From: Marinactinospora thermotolerans DSM 45154
GTDB taxonomy: Bacteria > Actinomycetota > Actinomycetes > Streptosporangiales > Streptosporangiaceae
Reading direction: 5' to 3'
DNA: 64,000 nucleotides
Assembly: GCF_900167435.1 (NCBI RefSeq)
Contig: NZ_FUWS01000006.1
Coordinates: forward strand, 124,001-188,000
The translations under genes and the position numbers were made by a program. Under the pieces are notes generated by a model. It saw nothing but the letters and a program-made list of their open reading frames with translations, was not told where the DNA came from and searched no databases. Shown here one piece after another: positions 15,590 through 25,405 of this stretch (position 1 is the first letter of the stretch; each line of letters opens with the position of its first letter).

Positions 15590-15902
15590 GTGCTGAATGT
15601 AGCGTGTATCACCCGGGGGGTTCGACGGGCGGGGGCACTCTCGCCGCCGCCCCCCACGGCCGGTCACGCAGCGCGTCAGCGGTGGTACCCACCGTGCGCC
15701 GCTCCCCTCGGCGGGACGCGGTTCGGCACGATGGATCCGAGAGGTCATTTCCGGCTTTTTGGTCTAGACCTTTCGTGGGCACCCGGTGTTCGCGATACTT
15801 GCACCGGAAACCCGACGGGACATCCCGTGCACGACCCGGCCCCGGGAGCCCCCGGAGCCGTTCTCATCGACAACTCCAAGGCCAGAGCAGGGAGTCATCA
15901 CC
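15590..15902. other. fba upstream region
   Basis: This 313-base gap holds the fba promoter region, the DasR-like palindrome at 15761-15770 and the GGAG ribosome site before ATG 15903. I see no gene in it. A longer in-frame extension of fba (from 15786) has no family likeness. Confidence 0.5.
15761..15770. promoter_or_regulatory. DasR-like (dre) operator core GGTCTAGACC
   Basis: The 10-bp palindrome TGGTCTAGACC-type core is the centre of the streptomycete DasR site (A-C/G-TGGTCTAGACCA-G/C-T). The flanks here are TTTT and TTTC, so it is a partial match. It lies 133 bases before the fba start. DasR is the N-acetylglucosamine-responsive GntR regulator. Control of fba by it is inferred. Confidence 0.45.
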
Positions 15903-16925
<1,023 letters not shown>

Positions 16926-16939
16926 CCACGCGCCTGTCA

Positions 16940-16965
16940 GGGCCTCCGGCCGCGGCCGGAGGCCC
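16940..16965. terminator. Hairpin terminator after fba
   Basis: A 12-bp stem GGGCCTCCGGCC / GGCCGGAGGCCC with a tiny loop starts 15 bases after the fba stop. Confidence 0.7.
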
Positions 16966-17009
16966 CTCGGCTGCCGCGGAAGGCGCCCGCGCGCTGGCAG
17001 GATGGGGGC

Positions 17010-17423
17010 ATGGACCTGTCACAGAACCTGCTGGGGGAGCCCCCGGCGACCCGTCTGCCCGAGAACGAGGAGGCCCGCGCCGCTCTCGCCGCCGGCGACC
17101 CGGCCGAGGTCGCGGCCCGCTTCCCCGCCTACTCCGCCGCGTGGGCCACGCTCGCCGAGCGGGCGCTCGCCGCCGGCGACCCCGTCGCCGCCTACGCCTA
17201 CGCCCGCACCGGCTACCACCGGGGGCTGGACCAGTTGCGGCGCTCCGGTTGGAAGGGGCACGGCCCCATCCCCTGGGAGCACGAGGCCAACCGCGGTTTC
17301 CTGCGCTCGCTGCACGCCCTCGGCCGCGCCGCGGCCGAGATCGGCGAGACCGACGAGGCCGAGCGCTGCTCCACGTTCCTGCGGGACAGCAGCGCCGAGG
17401 CCGCCGCGGCGCTGTCCTCCTGA
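17010..17423 (+). CDS. DUF3151 family protein
   Basis: 137 residues, starting MDLSQNLLGEPPATRLPENEEAR and containing AYAYARTGYHRGLDQLRRSGWKGHGPIPWEHEANRGFLRSLHALGRAA, the conserved DUF3151 segment. It is a soluble helical protein of unknown role that is nearly always found by fba or purA in actinobacteria. It ends 175 bases before purA. Confidence 0.88.
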   Translation: MDLSQNLLGEPPATRLPENEEARAALAAGDPAEVAARFPAYSAAWATLAERALAAGDPVAAYAYARTGYHRGLDQLRRSGWKGHGPIPWEHEANRGFLRSLHALGRAAAEIGETDEAERCSTFLRDSSAEAAAALSS

Positions 17424-17476
17424 GCTGGGACGCCTCCCCCGGGCGGGGAGCCCGGTGACGCCCTTAACGTCCCGTT

Positions 17477-17534
17477 GAGGGTCGTGTACCCTCGATATGC
17501 AAGAGCCCCTGTCGTTTTCTTGCGCCAGGGGCTC
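17477..17534. promoter_or_regulatory. Two inverted repeats upstream of purA
   Basis: GAGGGT-N5-ACCCTC (17477-17493) is followed by a hairpin GAGCCCCTG / CAGGGGCTC (17503-17511 and 17526-17534) with a 14-base loop. The first could be an operator; the second could be a terminator of the DUF3151 unit or a leader structure of purA. A specific purine-sensing element is not recognised. Confidence 0.4.
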
Positions 17535-17598
17535 AGGCATGTGCAGGGACACCGTGCCATGGTCCTCGGTCGGACAGAGATTGAAGAGGTAGACGCGG

Positions 17599-18882
17599 AT
17601 GCCGGCGATCACGCTCGTTGGGGCCCAGTGGGGGGACGAGGGGAAGGGCAAGGCCACCGACCTGGTCGGCAACCGCGTTGACTACGTCGTGCGCTATCAG
17701 GGCGGCAACAACGCCGGCCACACCGTCGTCATCGGCGACCAGAAGTACGCGTTGCACCTGCTGCCGTCGGGCATCCTCTCCCCCGACGTCGTCCCGGTCA
17801 TCGCCAACGGCGTCGTCATCGACCCGGCCGTGCTGTTCGAGGAGCTGCGCGGCCTCCAGGAGCGCGGTGTCTCCACCGAACGGCTGCTGATCTCGGCGAA
17901 CGCGCACCTGATCATGCCCTACCACCGGGCCTTGGACAAGGTCAGCGAGCGCTTCCTGGGCAAGGGCCGCATCGGCACCACCGGGCGCGGCATCGGCCCG
18001 ACCTACGCCGACAAGATCTCCCGCGCGGGCGTGCGGGTCCAGGACATGTTCGACGCCAAGATCCTGCGCAAGAAGCTGGAGCTGGCGCTCAACGACAAGA
18101 ACCAGATCCTGACCAAGGTCTACAACCGTCGCGGTCTGGAGCTGGAGCAGATCCTCGACGAGTACCTGGGCTACGCCGAACAGCTGCGCCCCTACGTGGC
18201 CGACACCTCCCTGATCCTCAACAAGGCCCTGGACGAGGGCAAGACGGTCTACCTCGAGGGGTCGCAGGGCACGCTGCTGGACATCGACCACGGCACCTAC
18301 CCGTTCGTGACCTCCTCCTCGCCCACCGCGGGCGGCGCGTGCGCCGGTTCGGGTATCGGCCCGACCCGCATCACCAAGGTCGTGGGCATCCTCAAGGCCT
18401 ACACCACCCGGGTCGGATCGGGGCCGTTCCCGACCGAGCTCCTGGACGAGTCGGGCGAGTGGCTGCGCCGCCAGGGCCACGAGTACGGGGTGACCACGGG
18501 TCGCAACCGCCGCTGCGGCTGGTTCGACGCCCCGATCGCGCGCTACGCCACGCGGGTCAACGGCATCACGGACTTCTTCCTCACCAAGCTCGACGTGCTG
18601 TCGGGCCTGGACCGCATCCCGGTGTGCGTGGCCTACGACGTCGACGGCGTGCGCCACGACGAGATCCCGATGACCCAGACCGACTTCCACCACGCCACGC
18701 CGATCTACGAGTACTTCGACGGCTGGAACGAGGACATCACCCACGTCCGCGCCTTCGAGGAGCTCCCCAAGAACGCCCAGGCCTACGTCCGCGCGCTGGA
18801 GGAGATGTCCGGCGCGCCGATCTCGGCGATCGGCGTCGGCCCGGGCCGTGACCAGACCCTGGAGCTGCGCTCCCTCGTCTGA
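17599..18882 (+). CDS. purA: Adenylosuccinate synthetase
   Basis: 427 residues, full length. It makes adenylosuccinate from IMP, aspartate and GTP, the first step from IMP to AMP. It starts [18 protein letters not shown] with the GTP-binding loop and catalytic Asp. NNAGHTVV with the catalytic His, [35 protein letters not shown] and [13 protein letters not shown] are all present. It leads the purine cluster purA, purD, purB, purC on the same strand. Confidence 0.97.
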   Translation: MPAITLVGAQWGDEGKGKATDLVGNRVDYVVRYQGGNNAGHTVVIGDQKYALHLLPSGILSPDVVPVIANGVVIDPAVLFEELRGLQERGVSTERLLISANAHLIMPYHRALDKVSERFLGKGRIGTTGRGIGPTYADKISRAGVRVQDMFDAKILRKKLELALNDKNQILTKVYNRRGLELEQILDEYLGYAEQLRPYVADTSLILNKALDEGKTVYLEGSQGTLLDIDHGTYPFVTSSSPTAGGACAGSGIGPTRITKVVGILKAYTTRVGSGPFPTELLDESGEWLRRQGHEYGVTTGRNRRCGWFDAPIARYATRVNGITDFFLTKLDVLSGLDRIPVCVAYDVDGVRHDEIPMTQTDFHHATPIYEYFDGWNEDITHVRAFEELPKNAQAYVRALEEMSGAPISAIGVGPGRDQTLELRSLV

Positions 18883-19005
18883 CCCGTCCGCTTCCCCACG
18901 TTGGTCTCGACGTCGGGGCCCTCTCCCGGCCACTGGGGGAACTCCGTCGCGGGATCGCCGTGGGGACGTCCCGTCCGTTTCCTCACACCCCCTGGGGTTC
19001 CTCCT

Positions 19006-20256
19006 GTGATAACCCTCGTCCTCGGTGGTGGCGGCCGCGAGCACGCCCTCGTCCGCGCCCTGTCGCTCGACCCCGACGTGACCGCCGTGCACTGCGCGCC
19101 CGGCAACCCGGGCATCGCCGACCTGGCGGAGCTGCACCCCGTCGACCCCGCCGACGGCGGGGCCGTGGCCGATCTCGCCGAGCGCGTCGGCGCCGGGCTC
19201 GTCGTCATCGGCCCCGAGGCGCCGCTCGTCGCGGGCGTCGCCGACGAACTGCGCGCGCGTGGCATCCCGGTGTTCGGCCCGGGCCGCGAGGCGGCCCGGC
19301 TGGAAGGCTCCAAGGCGTTCGCCAAGGAGGTCATGGAGGCCGCCGGCGTGCCCACCGCGCGCGCCAGGGTCTGCGTCACCGAGGCCGAGGCCGCCGAGGC
19401 GCTGAAGGAGTTCGGCGCGCCCCACGTGGTGAAGGACGACGGGCTGGCCGCGGGTAAGGGCGTCGTGGTCACCGACGATCTCGAAACGGCCCTGCGGCAC
19501 GCCCGCGCCTGTGACCGGGTGGTCATCGAGGAGTACCTCGACGGCCCCGAGGTGTCGCTGTTCGTGCTGTGCGACGGCGTCGACGCGGTCCCCCTGCTGC
19601 CCGCGCAGGACTTCAAGCGCGCCCTGGACGGCGACGAGGGCCCCAACACGGGCGGGATGGGCGCCTACACGCCGTTGCCGTGGGCTCCGGAGGATCTGGT
19701 CGCGCAGGTCATGGCCGCCGTGGTGCGCCCCACCCTGGCCGAGATGGCCCGGCGCGGCACGCCCTACCAGGGGCTGCTCTACGTCGGCCTGGCGCTGACC
19801 TCGCGGGGTCCGCGGGTGGTGGAGTTCAACGCGCGTTTCGGCGACCCCGAGACCCAGGTCGTGCTGGACCGGCTGGCCACGCCGCTGGGATCGCTGCTGC
19901 TGGCCACCGACACCGGTGGGCTGGGGGCGCTGCCGGAGCTGCGTTGGCACCCGGGCGCGGCGGTGACCGTGGTGGTCGCGGCCGAGGGCTACCCGGGGAC
20001 GCCGGCGAAGGGCGACGTCATCACCGGCCTGGACGCCGCGAACGCGGTCGAGGGCGCCTACGTGCTGCACGCCGGGACCTCCCGGGACGCTGACGGCAGG
20101 ATCGTCGCCTCGGGCGGCCGGGTGCTCAGCGTCGTGGGCACGGGCGAGGATCTGGAGGCGGCCCGCGAACGCGCCTACGCCGCCGTCGCCGAGATCGGGT
20201 TGCGGGGGGCGCACCACCGTAGCGACATCGCCGAGGCCGCTGCCCGGAACACGTGA
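19006..20256 (+). CDS. purD: Phosphoribosylamine-glycine ligase
   Basis: 416 residues from GTG 19006 (VITLVLGGGGREHAL), an ATP-grasp ligase that joins glycine to phosphoribosylamine in purine synthesis. Visible motifs are APGNPGIAD, GSKAFAKEVMEAAGVPTA, VVKDDGLAAGKGVVV, GPEVSLFVLCDG, GPNTGGMGAYTPLP and VVEFNARFGDPETQ. An in-frame extension to 18901 has no family likeness. The ribosome site is weak (GGGGTT). It follows purA by 123 bases. Confidence 0.95.
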   Translation: MITLVLGGGGREHALVRALSLDPDVTAVHCAPGNPGIADLAELHPVDPADGGAVADLAERVGAGLVVIGPEAPLVAGVADELRARGIPVFGPGREAARLEGSKAFAKEVMEAAGVPTARARVCVTEAEAAEALKEFGAPHVVKDDGLAAGKGVVVTDDLETALRHARACDRVVIEEYLDGPEVSLFVLCDGVDAVPLLPAQDFKRALDGDEGPNTGGMGAYTPLPWAPEDLVAQVMAAVVRPTLAEMARRGTPYQGLLYVGLALTSRGPRVVEFNARFGDPETQVVLDRLATPLGSLLLATDTGGLGALPELRWHPGAAVTVVVAAEGYPGTPAKGDVITGLDAANAVEGAYVLHAGTSRDADGRIVASGGRVLSVVGTGEDLEAARERAYAAVAEIGLRGAHHRSDIAEAAARNT

Positions 20257-20343
20257 CACTGCCGGACGTCGGGTTTCTCGGCGTCCGCGAAGTTCGTCCT
20301 CCCTGTCGGGAAAGATGTGCTTTTTCGCGGGCAGGGAGGCGGC

Positions 20344-20604
20344 ATGGAAGATATCGCGTCCCGCGCCGAAGAGGCCTACGTCACCGACGACGGCTCGATC
20401 CTCTTTCCCGAGAAGGTCCTGGCCCAGGCACACCTGCGGCCCGGCGACCGGGTCGCGGTCCGGGTGGTCGGGCAGGGCGCGCTGTCGGTGCGCGCCCTGC
20501 CCGGCGCCGCGGATGTGGCCCCGCCCGTGGTGGGAGGGACCGCCGCGCCCGCGGGTGGTGAGGCCGCGCCCGACAGCGCCCCGACCGTCCCCCTCCCCCG
20601 TTGA
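20344..20604 (+). CDS. Small AbrB-like (swapped-hairpin) protein
   Basis: 86 residues from ATG 20344, with a good GGGAGG site. The segment ILFPEKVLAQAHLRPGDRVAVRVVGQGALSVRAL resembles the AbrB/SpoVT swapped-hairpin DNA-binding fold, followed by a disordered Ala/Pro tail. Size and pattern suggest a small DNA-binding or antitoxin-like protein, but no toxin partner is adjacent. It sits between purD and purB on the same strand and may simply ride in the operon. Confidence 0.6.
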   Translation: MEDIASRAEEAYVTDDGSILFPEKVLAQAHLRPGDRVAVRVVGQGALSVRALPGAADVAPPVVGGTAAPAGGEAAPDSAPTVPLPR

Positions 20605-20680
20605 GATCCCGCCGGGCCGTCTCCCCGCGCAACCGCGCACCGCCTGCCCCCGCGTGGCGGACACCTGCCAAAATGGTCCC

Positions 20681-21988
20681 GTGATCGAGCGCTACACCCT
20701 CCCCGAAATCGGCCGCGTCTTCAGCGACGCCCACAAGTACGAACTCTGGTGCCGGGTCGAGACCCTGGTGATGGAGGCACACGCGGCGGCGGGGACGATC
20801 CCGGCCGACTCCGTGGAGCCGGTCCGCCAGGCGCCGCCGCCCACCCCCGAGCGGGTCGCCGAGATCGAGGCCGTCACCCAGCACGACGTCATCGCCTTCC
20901 TGACGGCCTGGGCCGACAACACCGAGCCGCGCGAGGCGGCCAAGTGGGTCCACTTCGGCATGACCTCCTCCGACCTGCTCGACACCGCGCTCGCCGCCCA
21001 ACTGGTCGAGGCGACCGACATCCTGCTGGCCAAGGCCGACACGCTCGTCGCCACGCTGCGCGACCACGCGCTGGAGCACCAGGAGACCCTACGGGTGGGC
21101 CGCACCCACGGCATCCACGGCGAGCCCGACGTGTGGGGCCACCGCGTCGCCGACTTCGCCTTCGCCATGGCGCGCTCCCGCGACCGGCTGCGCCGCGCCC
21201 GCGAGTCGGTCGGCGTGATGGCGATCTCCGGACCGGTCGGCACCTACTCCAACATCGACCCCGCGGTCGAGTCCTACGTCGCCGAGCGGCTGGGGCTGCG
21301 CCGCGCCGACGTCTCCACCCAGGTGGTCATCCGCGACGGCATCTCCGAATGGGTGTCGGCGCTCGCGATCATCGCGACCGTGTGCGAGGCGATCGCGCTG
21401 GAGGTCCGCCACGGCCAGCGCACCGAGGTCCGCGAACTGTGGGAGCCGTTCGGCAAGGGGCAGAAGGGCTCCAGCGCCATGCCCCACAAGAAGAACCCGA
21501 TCATGTCGGAGCGCGTCGCGGGGATGGCCCGCATCGTCCGCGCCCAGATCGTGCCGGTCATGGAGGGCATCCCGCTGTGGCACGAGCGTGACATCTCCCA
21601 CTCCTCCACCGAGCGCATCGCGCTGCCCGACGCGGCCATCGCCACCGACTACCTGCTGCACCTGACCAACCGGCTGGTCACCGGCCTGGTCGTGGACGCC
21701 GAGCGGATGCGCGCCAACCTCGACTCCACGCACGGCCTCATCTACTCCTCCACGGTCGTCTCCGAGCTCATCGAGGGCGGGTTGTCGCGCGAGGACGTCT
21801 ACGCGCTGGTGCAGACCGCGGCGATGCGGACGTGGGAGAACGGCACCCCCTTCCGCGAGACGCTGCGCGAGGAGGCCGCCTCCCGCGACATCGAACTGGA
21901 CGAGGCCCGGCTGGACGAGGTGTGCCGCCCCGAGCGCTTCGTCGAACGGCTCGGCGGCGTCTTCGACCGGCTGAAGAACCTGTCCTGA
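20681..21988 (+). CDS. purB: Adenylosuccinate lyase
   Basis: 435 residues from GTG 20681. It cleaves adenylosuccinate and SAICAR to release fumarate. The start VIERYTLPEIGRVFSDAHKYELWCRVE is typical of the family; TSSDLLDTALA, RTHGIHGEPDVWGHRVADF with catalytic His, ISGPVGTYSN and the signature GSSAMPHKKNP are all intact. The stop TGA overlaps the ATG of the next gene. Confidence 0.96.
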   Translation: MIERYTLPEIGRVFSDAHKYELWCRVETLVMEAHAAAGTIPADSVEPVRQAPPPTPERVAEIEAVTQHDVIAFLTAWADNTEPREAAKWVHFGMTSSDLLDTALAAQLVEATDILLAKADTLVATLRDHALEHQETLRVGRTHGIHGEPDVWGHRVADFAFAMARSRDRLRRARESVGVMAISGPVGTYSNIDPAVESYVAERLGLRRADVSTQVVIRDGISEWVSALAIIATVCEAIALEVRHGQRTEVRELWEPFGKGQKGSSAMPHKKNPIMSERVAGMARIVRAQIVPVMEGIPLWHERDISHSSTERIALPDAAIATDYLLHLTNRLVTGLVVDAERMRANLDSTHGLIYSSTVVSELIEGGLSREDVYALVQTAAMRTWENGTPFRETLREEAASRDIELDEARLDEVCRPERFVERLGGVFDRLKNLS

Positions 21989-22623
21989 TGATGCGGCCCG
22001 ACCAGTACACCGAGGTCGTCCGGCGACGCCTGTACGCCGCGCGCGCCAGGGTCACCGAGGAGCAGCGGCTCGGCCCCGGCACGGCCCTGGTCGGGCTGCT
22101 CTCCGACACCGTCGCCCTGTCCCCGGTCACCCTGTGCCTGGCGGTGACCAGGGCCGAGGTCGCGACCGCGCCGATGCTGCGCGACTTCTGCGGGCACGCC
22201 GCCGCCCACACCCGCGCGGTGGTGGGCGGCGGGGTCGGCCTCCTGGAGGGCGCGTGCACGATCGCGGCGGTCGTCGCCGTCCACTCGGATCCCCCGGCGC
22301 AGGCCGCCGCCTCGGCGAAGACCGCGGTCGGGTTCGGCACGATGCTGCGCCCGGTGCTGGTCGACCTCTCGACGGGGACGGTGCACACCTGGACCGGGAC
22401 GCGGCTGCTCGGTCTGGCCGCCATGGGCTACATCCGCGACAGCGTCCGCCGTCTCCTGCCGCCGCCGGGCGAGGCGCTGGCGGAGCTCGGTGGTCCCACC
22501 CGGCCTGTTGGACCGCCGCACCCTCCGGGGCCGTCCGGCCACGATGGCCGTTTCGGCCCGCGGCCTCAGCCTCCCGGCCACTGGCCGCCCGGTCCGCCCC
22601 CGCCTCCTCGGCGGGGTCGCTGA
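21988..22623 (+). CDS. Unknown protein coupled to purB
   Basis: 211 residues. ATG 21988 overlaps the purB stop (TGATG), so translation is coupled; a second ATG follows at once. Residues 1-160 are moderately hydrophobic with Gly-rich helices (TRAVVGGGVGLLEGACTIAAVVAVHSD; LLGLAAMGYIRDSVRRLLP). The last 45 residues are a Pro/Gly-rich tail (PPHPPGPSGHDGRFGPRPQP). No family is recognised. The location suggests a link to purine synthesis or only a shared transcript. Confidence 0.7.
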   Translation: MMRPDQYTEVVRRRLYAARARVTEEQRLGPGTALVGLLSDTVALSPVTLCLAVTRAEVATAPMLRDFCGHAAAHTRAVVGGGVGLLEGACTIAAVVAVHSDPPAQAAASAKTAVGFGTMLRPVLVDLSTGTVHTWTGTRLLGLAAMGYIRDSVRRLLPPPGEALAELGGPTRPVGPPHPPGPSGHDGRFGPRPQPPGHWPPGPPPPPRRGR

Positions 22624-22670
22624 GCGGCCTCGTCCCGTCCTTACGCATCTGAGAGCACAGCGAGCACACC

Positions 22671-23579
22671 ATGAACGGTTTCGTCGAAAAGCCCGTCCCC
22701 GTCGAGGTCCCCGGGTTGACCCACCTGCACACCGGCAAGGTCCGCGACCTCTACCGGACGGAGAGCGGCGACCTCGTCATGGTCGCCAGCGACCGCGTCT
22801 CCGCCTACGACTGGGTGCTGCCCACGGAGATCCCCGGCAAGGGACGGATCCTCACCCAGATGTCGCTGTGGTGGTTCGAGCGCCTGGCCGACCTGGTGCC
22901 CTGCCACGTGCTCTCGGACACGCCGCCGCCGGGCGCCCCCTCCGACTGGGCCGGCCGCACGCTGGTCTGCCGCGCCCTGGACATGGTGCCGGTGGAGTGC
23001 GTGGCACGCGGCTACCTCACCGGTTCGGGCCTGGCCGAGTACCGCGTCGACGGCACGGTCTGCGGTGTCGAACTGCCCGGGGGCCTGGTCGACGGGTCAC
23101 GCCTGGAGGAGCCGATCTTCACACCGGCGACAAAGGCCGAGGTCGGCGAGCACGACGAGAACGTCTCCTACGAGGCCGTTGCGGCCCGCCACGGCGAGGA
23201 GCTGGCGGCCGAGCTGCGCCGGCTCACCCTGGCCATCTACACGCGGGGCCGCGAGATCGCCGAGGAGCGCGGCATCATCCTCGCCGACACCAAGTTCGAG
23301 TTCGGCCGTGACGACGAGGGCGGGCTGGTCCTGGCCGACGAGGTCCTCACCCCCGACTCGTCGCGGTTCTGGCCGGCGGACTCCTGGGTCCCCGGCCGTC
23401 CCCAGCCCTCCTACGACAAGCAGTACATCCGCGACTGGTTGACCTCGCCGGCCTCGGGATGGGATCGTGCCGCCGACACCCCGCCGCCGCCGCTGCCGGC
23501 GGAGGTGGTCGAACACACGCGCGCCACCTACGTCACCGCCTTCGAGCGTCTCACCGGACGCTCCGTCGACGCCGGGTGA
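22671..23579 (+). CDS. purC: Phosphoribosylaminoimidazole-succinocarboxamide synthase
   Basis: 302 residues, full length. It makes SAICAR from CAIR, aspartate and ATP. HTGKVRDLYRTESGDLVMVASDRVSAYDWVLPTEIPGKG at the start, VPVECVARGYLTGSGLAEY, ATKAEVGEHDENVS, ILADTKFEFG and LTPDSSRFWP are hallmarks of the family. It is the last gene of the purine run. Confidence 0.97.
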   Translation: MNGFVEKPVPVEVPGLTHLHTGKVRDLYRTESGDLVMVASDRVSAYDWVLPTEIPGKGRILTQMSLWWFERLADLVPCHVLSDTPPPGAPSDWAGRTLVCRALDMVPVECVARGYLTGSGLAEYRVDGTVCGVELPGGLVDGSRLEEPIFTPATKAEVGEHDENVSYEAVAARHGEELAAELRRLTLAIYTRGREIAEERGIILADTKFEFGRDDEGGLVLADEVLTPDSSRFWPADSWVPGRPQPSYDKQYIRDWLTSPASGWDRAADTPPPPLPAEVVEHTRATYVTAFERLTGRSVDAG

Positions 23580-23908
23580 TCCCGGCCACGATGGCCCCAG
23601 GGAGCGCGCCCAGCACTTACAGTGGTAACCGGTCCGTTCGGTCGCATGGGGCCGTGATCCCCTCTTGCGCGTAGGACCGTCCGCATTCGCCGGCGGGCGA
23701 TCTGCCTTGGTTGCATATGGCGCGTTTTCCCGGGTAACCGGTGATTCGTTGCGGGATGATCAGGCGTACGAAGTACGTTGCTATAGAGTCATCGCCAGAT
23801 GGCCACCGGTTGAGCCCATTCTCGTCGGAGCGCTCCGCGTGAAACCCCGCGTTCGACGGTTATGCATTCCCGGCGAGTACCACCAGATTCTGCCTCACGA
23901 AGGAGCTT
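23580..23908. other. murA upstream region
   Basis: This 329-base gap is visibly richer in A/T than its surroundings. It holds an inverted repeat CGTAC-GAA-GTACG at 23765-23777 next to a possible -10 TATAGAGT near 23782, and a strong AAGGAG ribosome site at the end. It probably carries the murA promoter and operator; no gene is seen. Confidence 0.45.
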
Positions 23909-25210
23909 ATGAGCATGGGCCAGGAGGTTCGTTACCGCGTTCGAGGCGGCCGTCCCCTCACCGGAACCGCGTTCATCCAGGGCGCGAAGAACGCCGTCCT
24001 GCCGATGATCGGCGCCGCACTGCTGGCGTCCAAGGGGCGCACCGTCCTGCGGAACGTTCCGATCATCGAAGACGTCCGCCGCGCTCTGGAACTCGCCGAG
24101 CACATCGGCGCGAAGGTCGAGTTCCACGAGCCCGAGCGCACGATCGTCATCGACGCCTCCCAGCTCAACGACCCCGAACGCGCGGTCCTGCCGGCCGACA
24201 TCGCGGCCCGCTTCCGCGGCTCGGTGCTCTTCGTGCCGGCGCTCATGCACCGCATGGGCCAGGCCCGGATCGAGGGCGTGGGCGGCTGCAACCTGGGCAG
24301 CCGCAACCTCGACTTCCACTACCGCGGGTTCGCCCGTCTCGGCGCCGAGGTGACCGAGGACGCCGAGCGCAACCACATCAACATCAAGGCCGGGAACCTC
24401 AAGGGCGGCCACCTCTACCTCGACACCCCCTCGCACACCGGCACCGAGAACCTCATCATGGCCGCGGTCCTCGCGCCGGGAACCACGGTCATCGAGCACG
24501 CCGCGCTGGAGCCCGAGGTCCTCGACGTCATCGACTTCCTCACCCGCATGGGGGCGAAGATCACCGGCGGCGGCACCGGCTTCATCACGGTCGAGGGCGT
24601 CGAGGAGCTCAGCGCCGTCGAGCACACGATCATGTCGGACCGCATCGACGCCGGCGTGTTCGCGATGATGGCGGCGGCCACCGGCGGTGAGGTCAGCCTG
24701 GTCGGCGCGCACCTGGAGCACCTGGGCGTGGCCCGCTGGAAGCTGGAGCAGATGGGCGTGGAGTTCGCCCAGCAGGGCGCCGTGCTGCACGTACGCCGCG
24801 ACCCCGCCACCCAGCTGCGGCCGATCAACGCCGTCACCTCGCCCTACCCGGGCTTCGCGACGGACCTGCAGTCCCCGTTGATGGCGCTGGCGACGCTGGC
24901 CGAGGGTGAGAGCTACATCCACGAGGCCATCTACGACGGCCGCTTCGCGCTGGCCGACGAGCTCAACAAGATGGGGGCCAAGGTCGAGGTCGACGGGACC
25001 CGCGCGATCGTCCACGGTCCGACGGCGCTGCACGGGGCCGAGGTCGTCGCCCACGACCTGCGCACCGGCGCCGCGCTGGTGCTGGCCGGTCTGGTCGCCG
25101 ACGGGGAGACGATCGTCGCACCGGGCTACCTCGTCGACCGCGGTCACTCTCAGTTCGCGACGCGTCTGGCCGCTTTGGGCGCCGACGTGTCACGGGAAGA
25201 GGTTGGTTGA
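23909..25210 (+). CDS. murA: UDP-GlcNAc 1-carboxyvinyltransferase, possibly a second (MurA2-type) copy
   Basis: 433 residues from ATG 23909 with AAGGAG upstream. It transfers enolpyruvate from PEP to UDP-GlcNAc, the first committed step of peptidoglycan synthesis. Key residues are kept: the GAKNAVLP Lys-Asn pair near the start, the reactive Cys in VGGCNLGSRNLDFH with the following Arg, TDLQSPLMALATL with the catalytic Asp, and RGHSQFATRLAALGA near the end. The reactive residue is Cys, so fosfomycin could act on it (mycobacterial MurA has Asp). The sequence differs from the actinobacterial MurA I know, so it may be the MurA2 paralogue. Confidence 0.85.
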   Translation: MSMGQEVRYRVRGGRPLTGTAFIQGAKNAVLPMIGAALLASKGRTVLRNVPIIEDVRRALELAEHIGAKVEFHEPERTIVIDASQLNDPERAVLPADIAARFRGSVLFVPALMHRMGQARIEGVGGCNLGSRNLDFHYRGFARLGAEVTEDAERNHINIKAGNLKGGHLYLDTPSHTGTENLIMAAVLAPGTTVIEHAALEPEVLDVIDFLTRMGAKITGGGTGFITVEGVEELSAVEHTIMSDRIDAGVFAMMAAATGGEVSLVGAHLEHLGVARWKLEQMGVEFAQQGAVLHVRRDPATQLRPINAVTSPYPGFATDLQSPLMALATLAEGESYIHEAIYDGRFALADELNKMGAKVEVDGTRAIVHGPTALHGAEVVAHDLRTGAALVLAGLVADGETIVAPGYLVDRGHSQFATRLAALGADVSREEVG

Positions 25211-25235
25211 TCACGTAACGTCCCAGTTCACGGCG

Positions 25236-25266
25236 GGGCGGGGGGGTGGTCCCCCGCCCGGCCTTT
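25236..25266 (+). terminator. Rho-independent terminator after murA
   Basis: A 9-bp GC-only stem (GGGCGGGGG / CCCCCGCCC) with a 6-base loop is followed by GGCCTTTT, just after the murA stop. Confidence 0.8.
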
Positions 25267-25405
25267 TGACGTTCTGTGGCAAACGATCTTCATGGCCCCC
25301 GAACAATGGGTACGATCTCGGCAATCATGCCGTGACAGGAATTGGGTCGGGACCAGTGGGCGCACATAGTGAAGAGCGTGGAATGGTAGCGGGGAGCAAC
25401 CCGAG

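Noticed and set aside
17533-20664. A 1043-codon open frame on the minus strand opposite purA and purD
   Set aside because: Covers two certain enzymes in antisense; repetitive Gly/Val/Arg composition, no domain or ribosome site.
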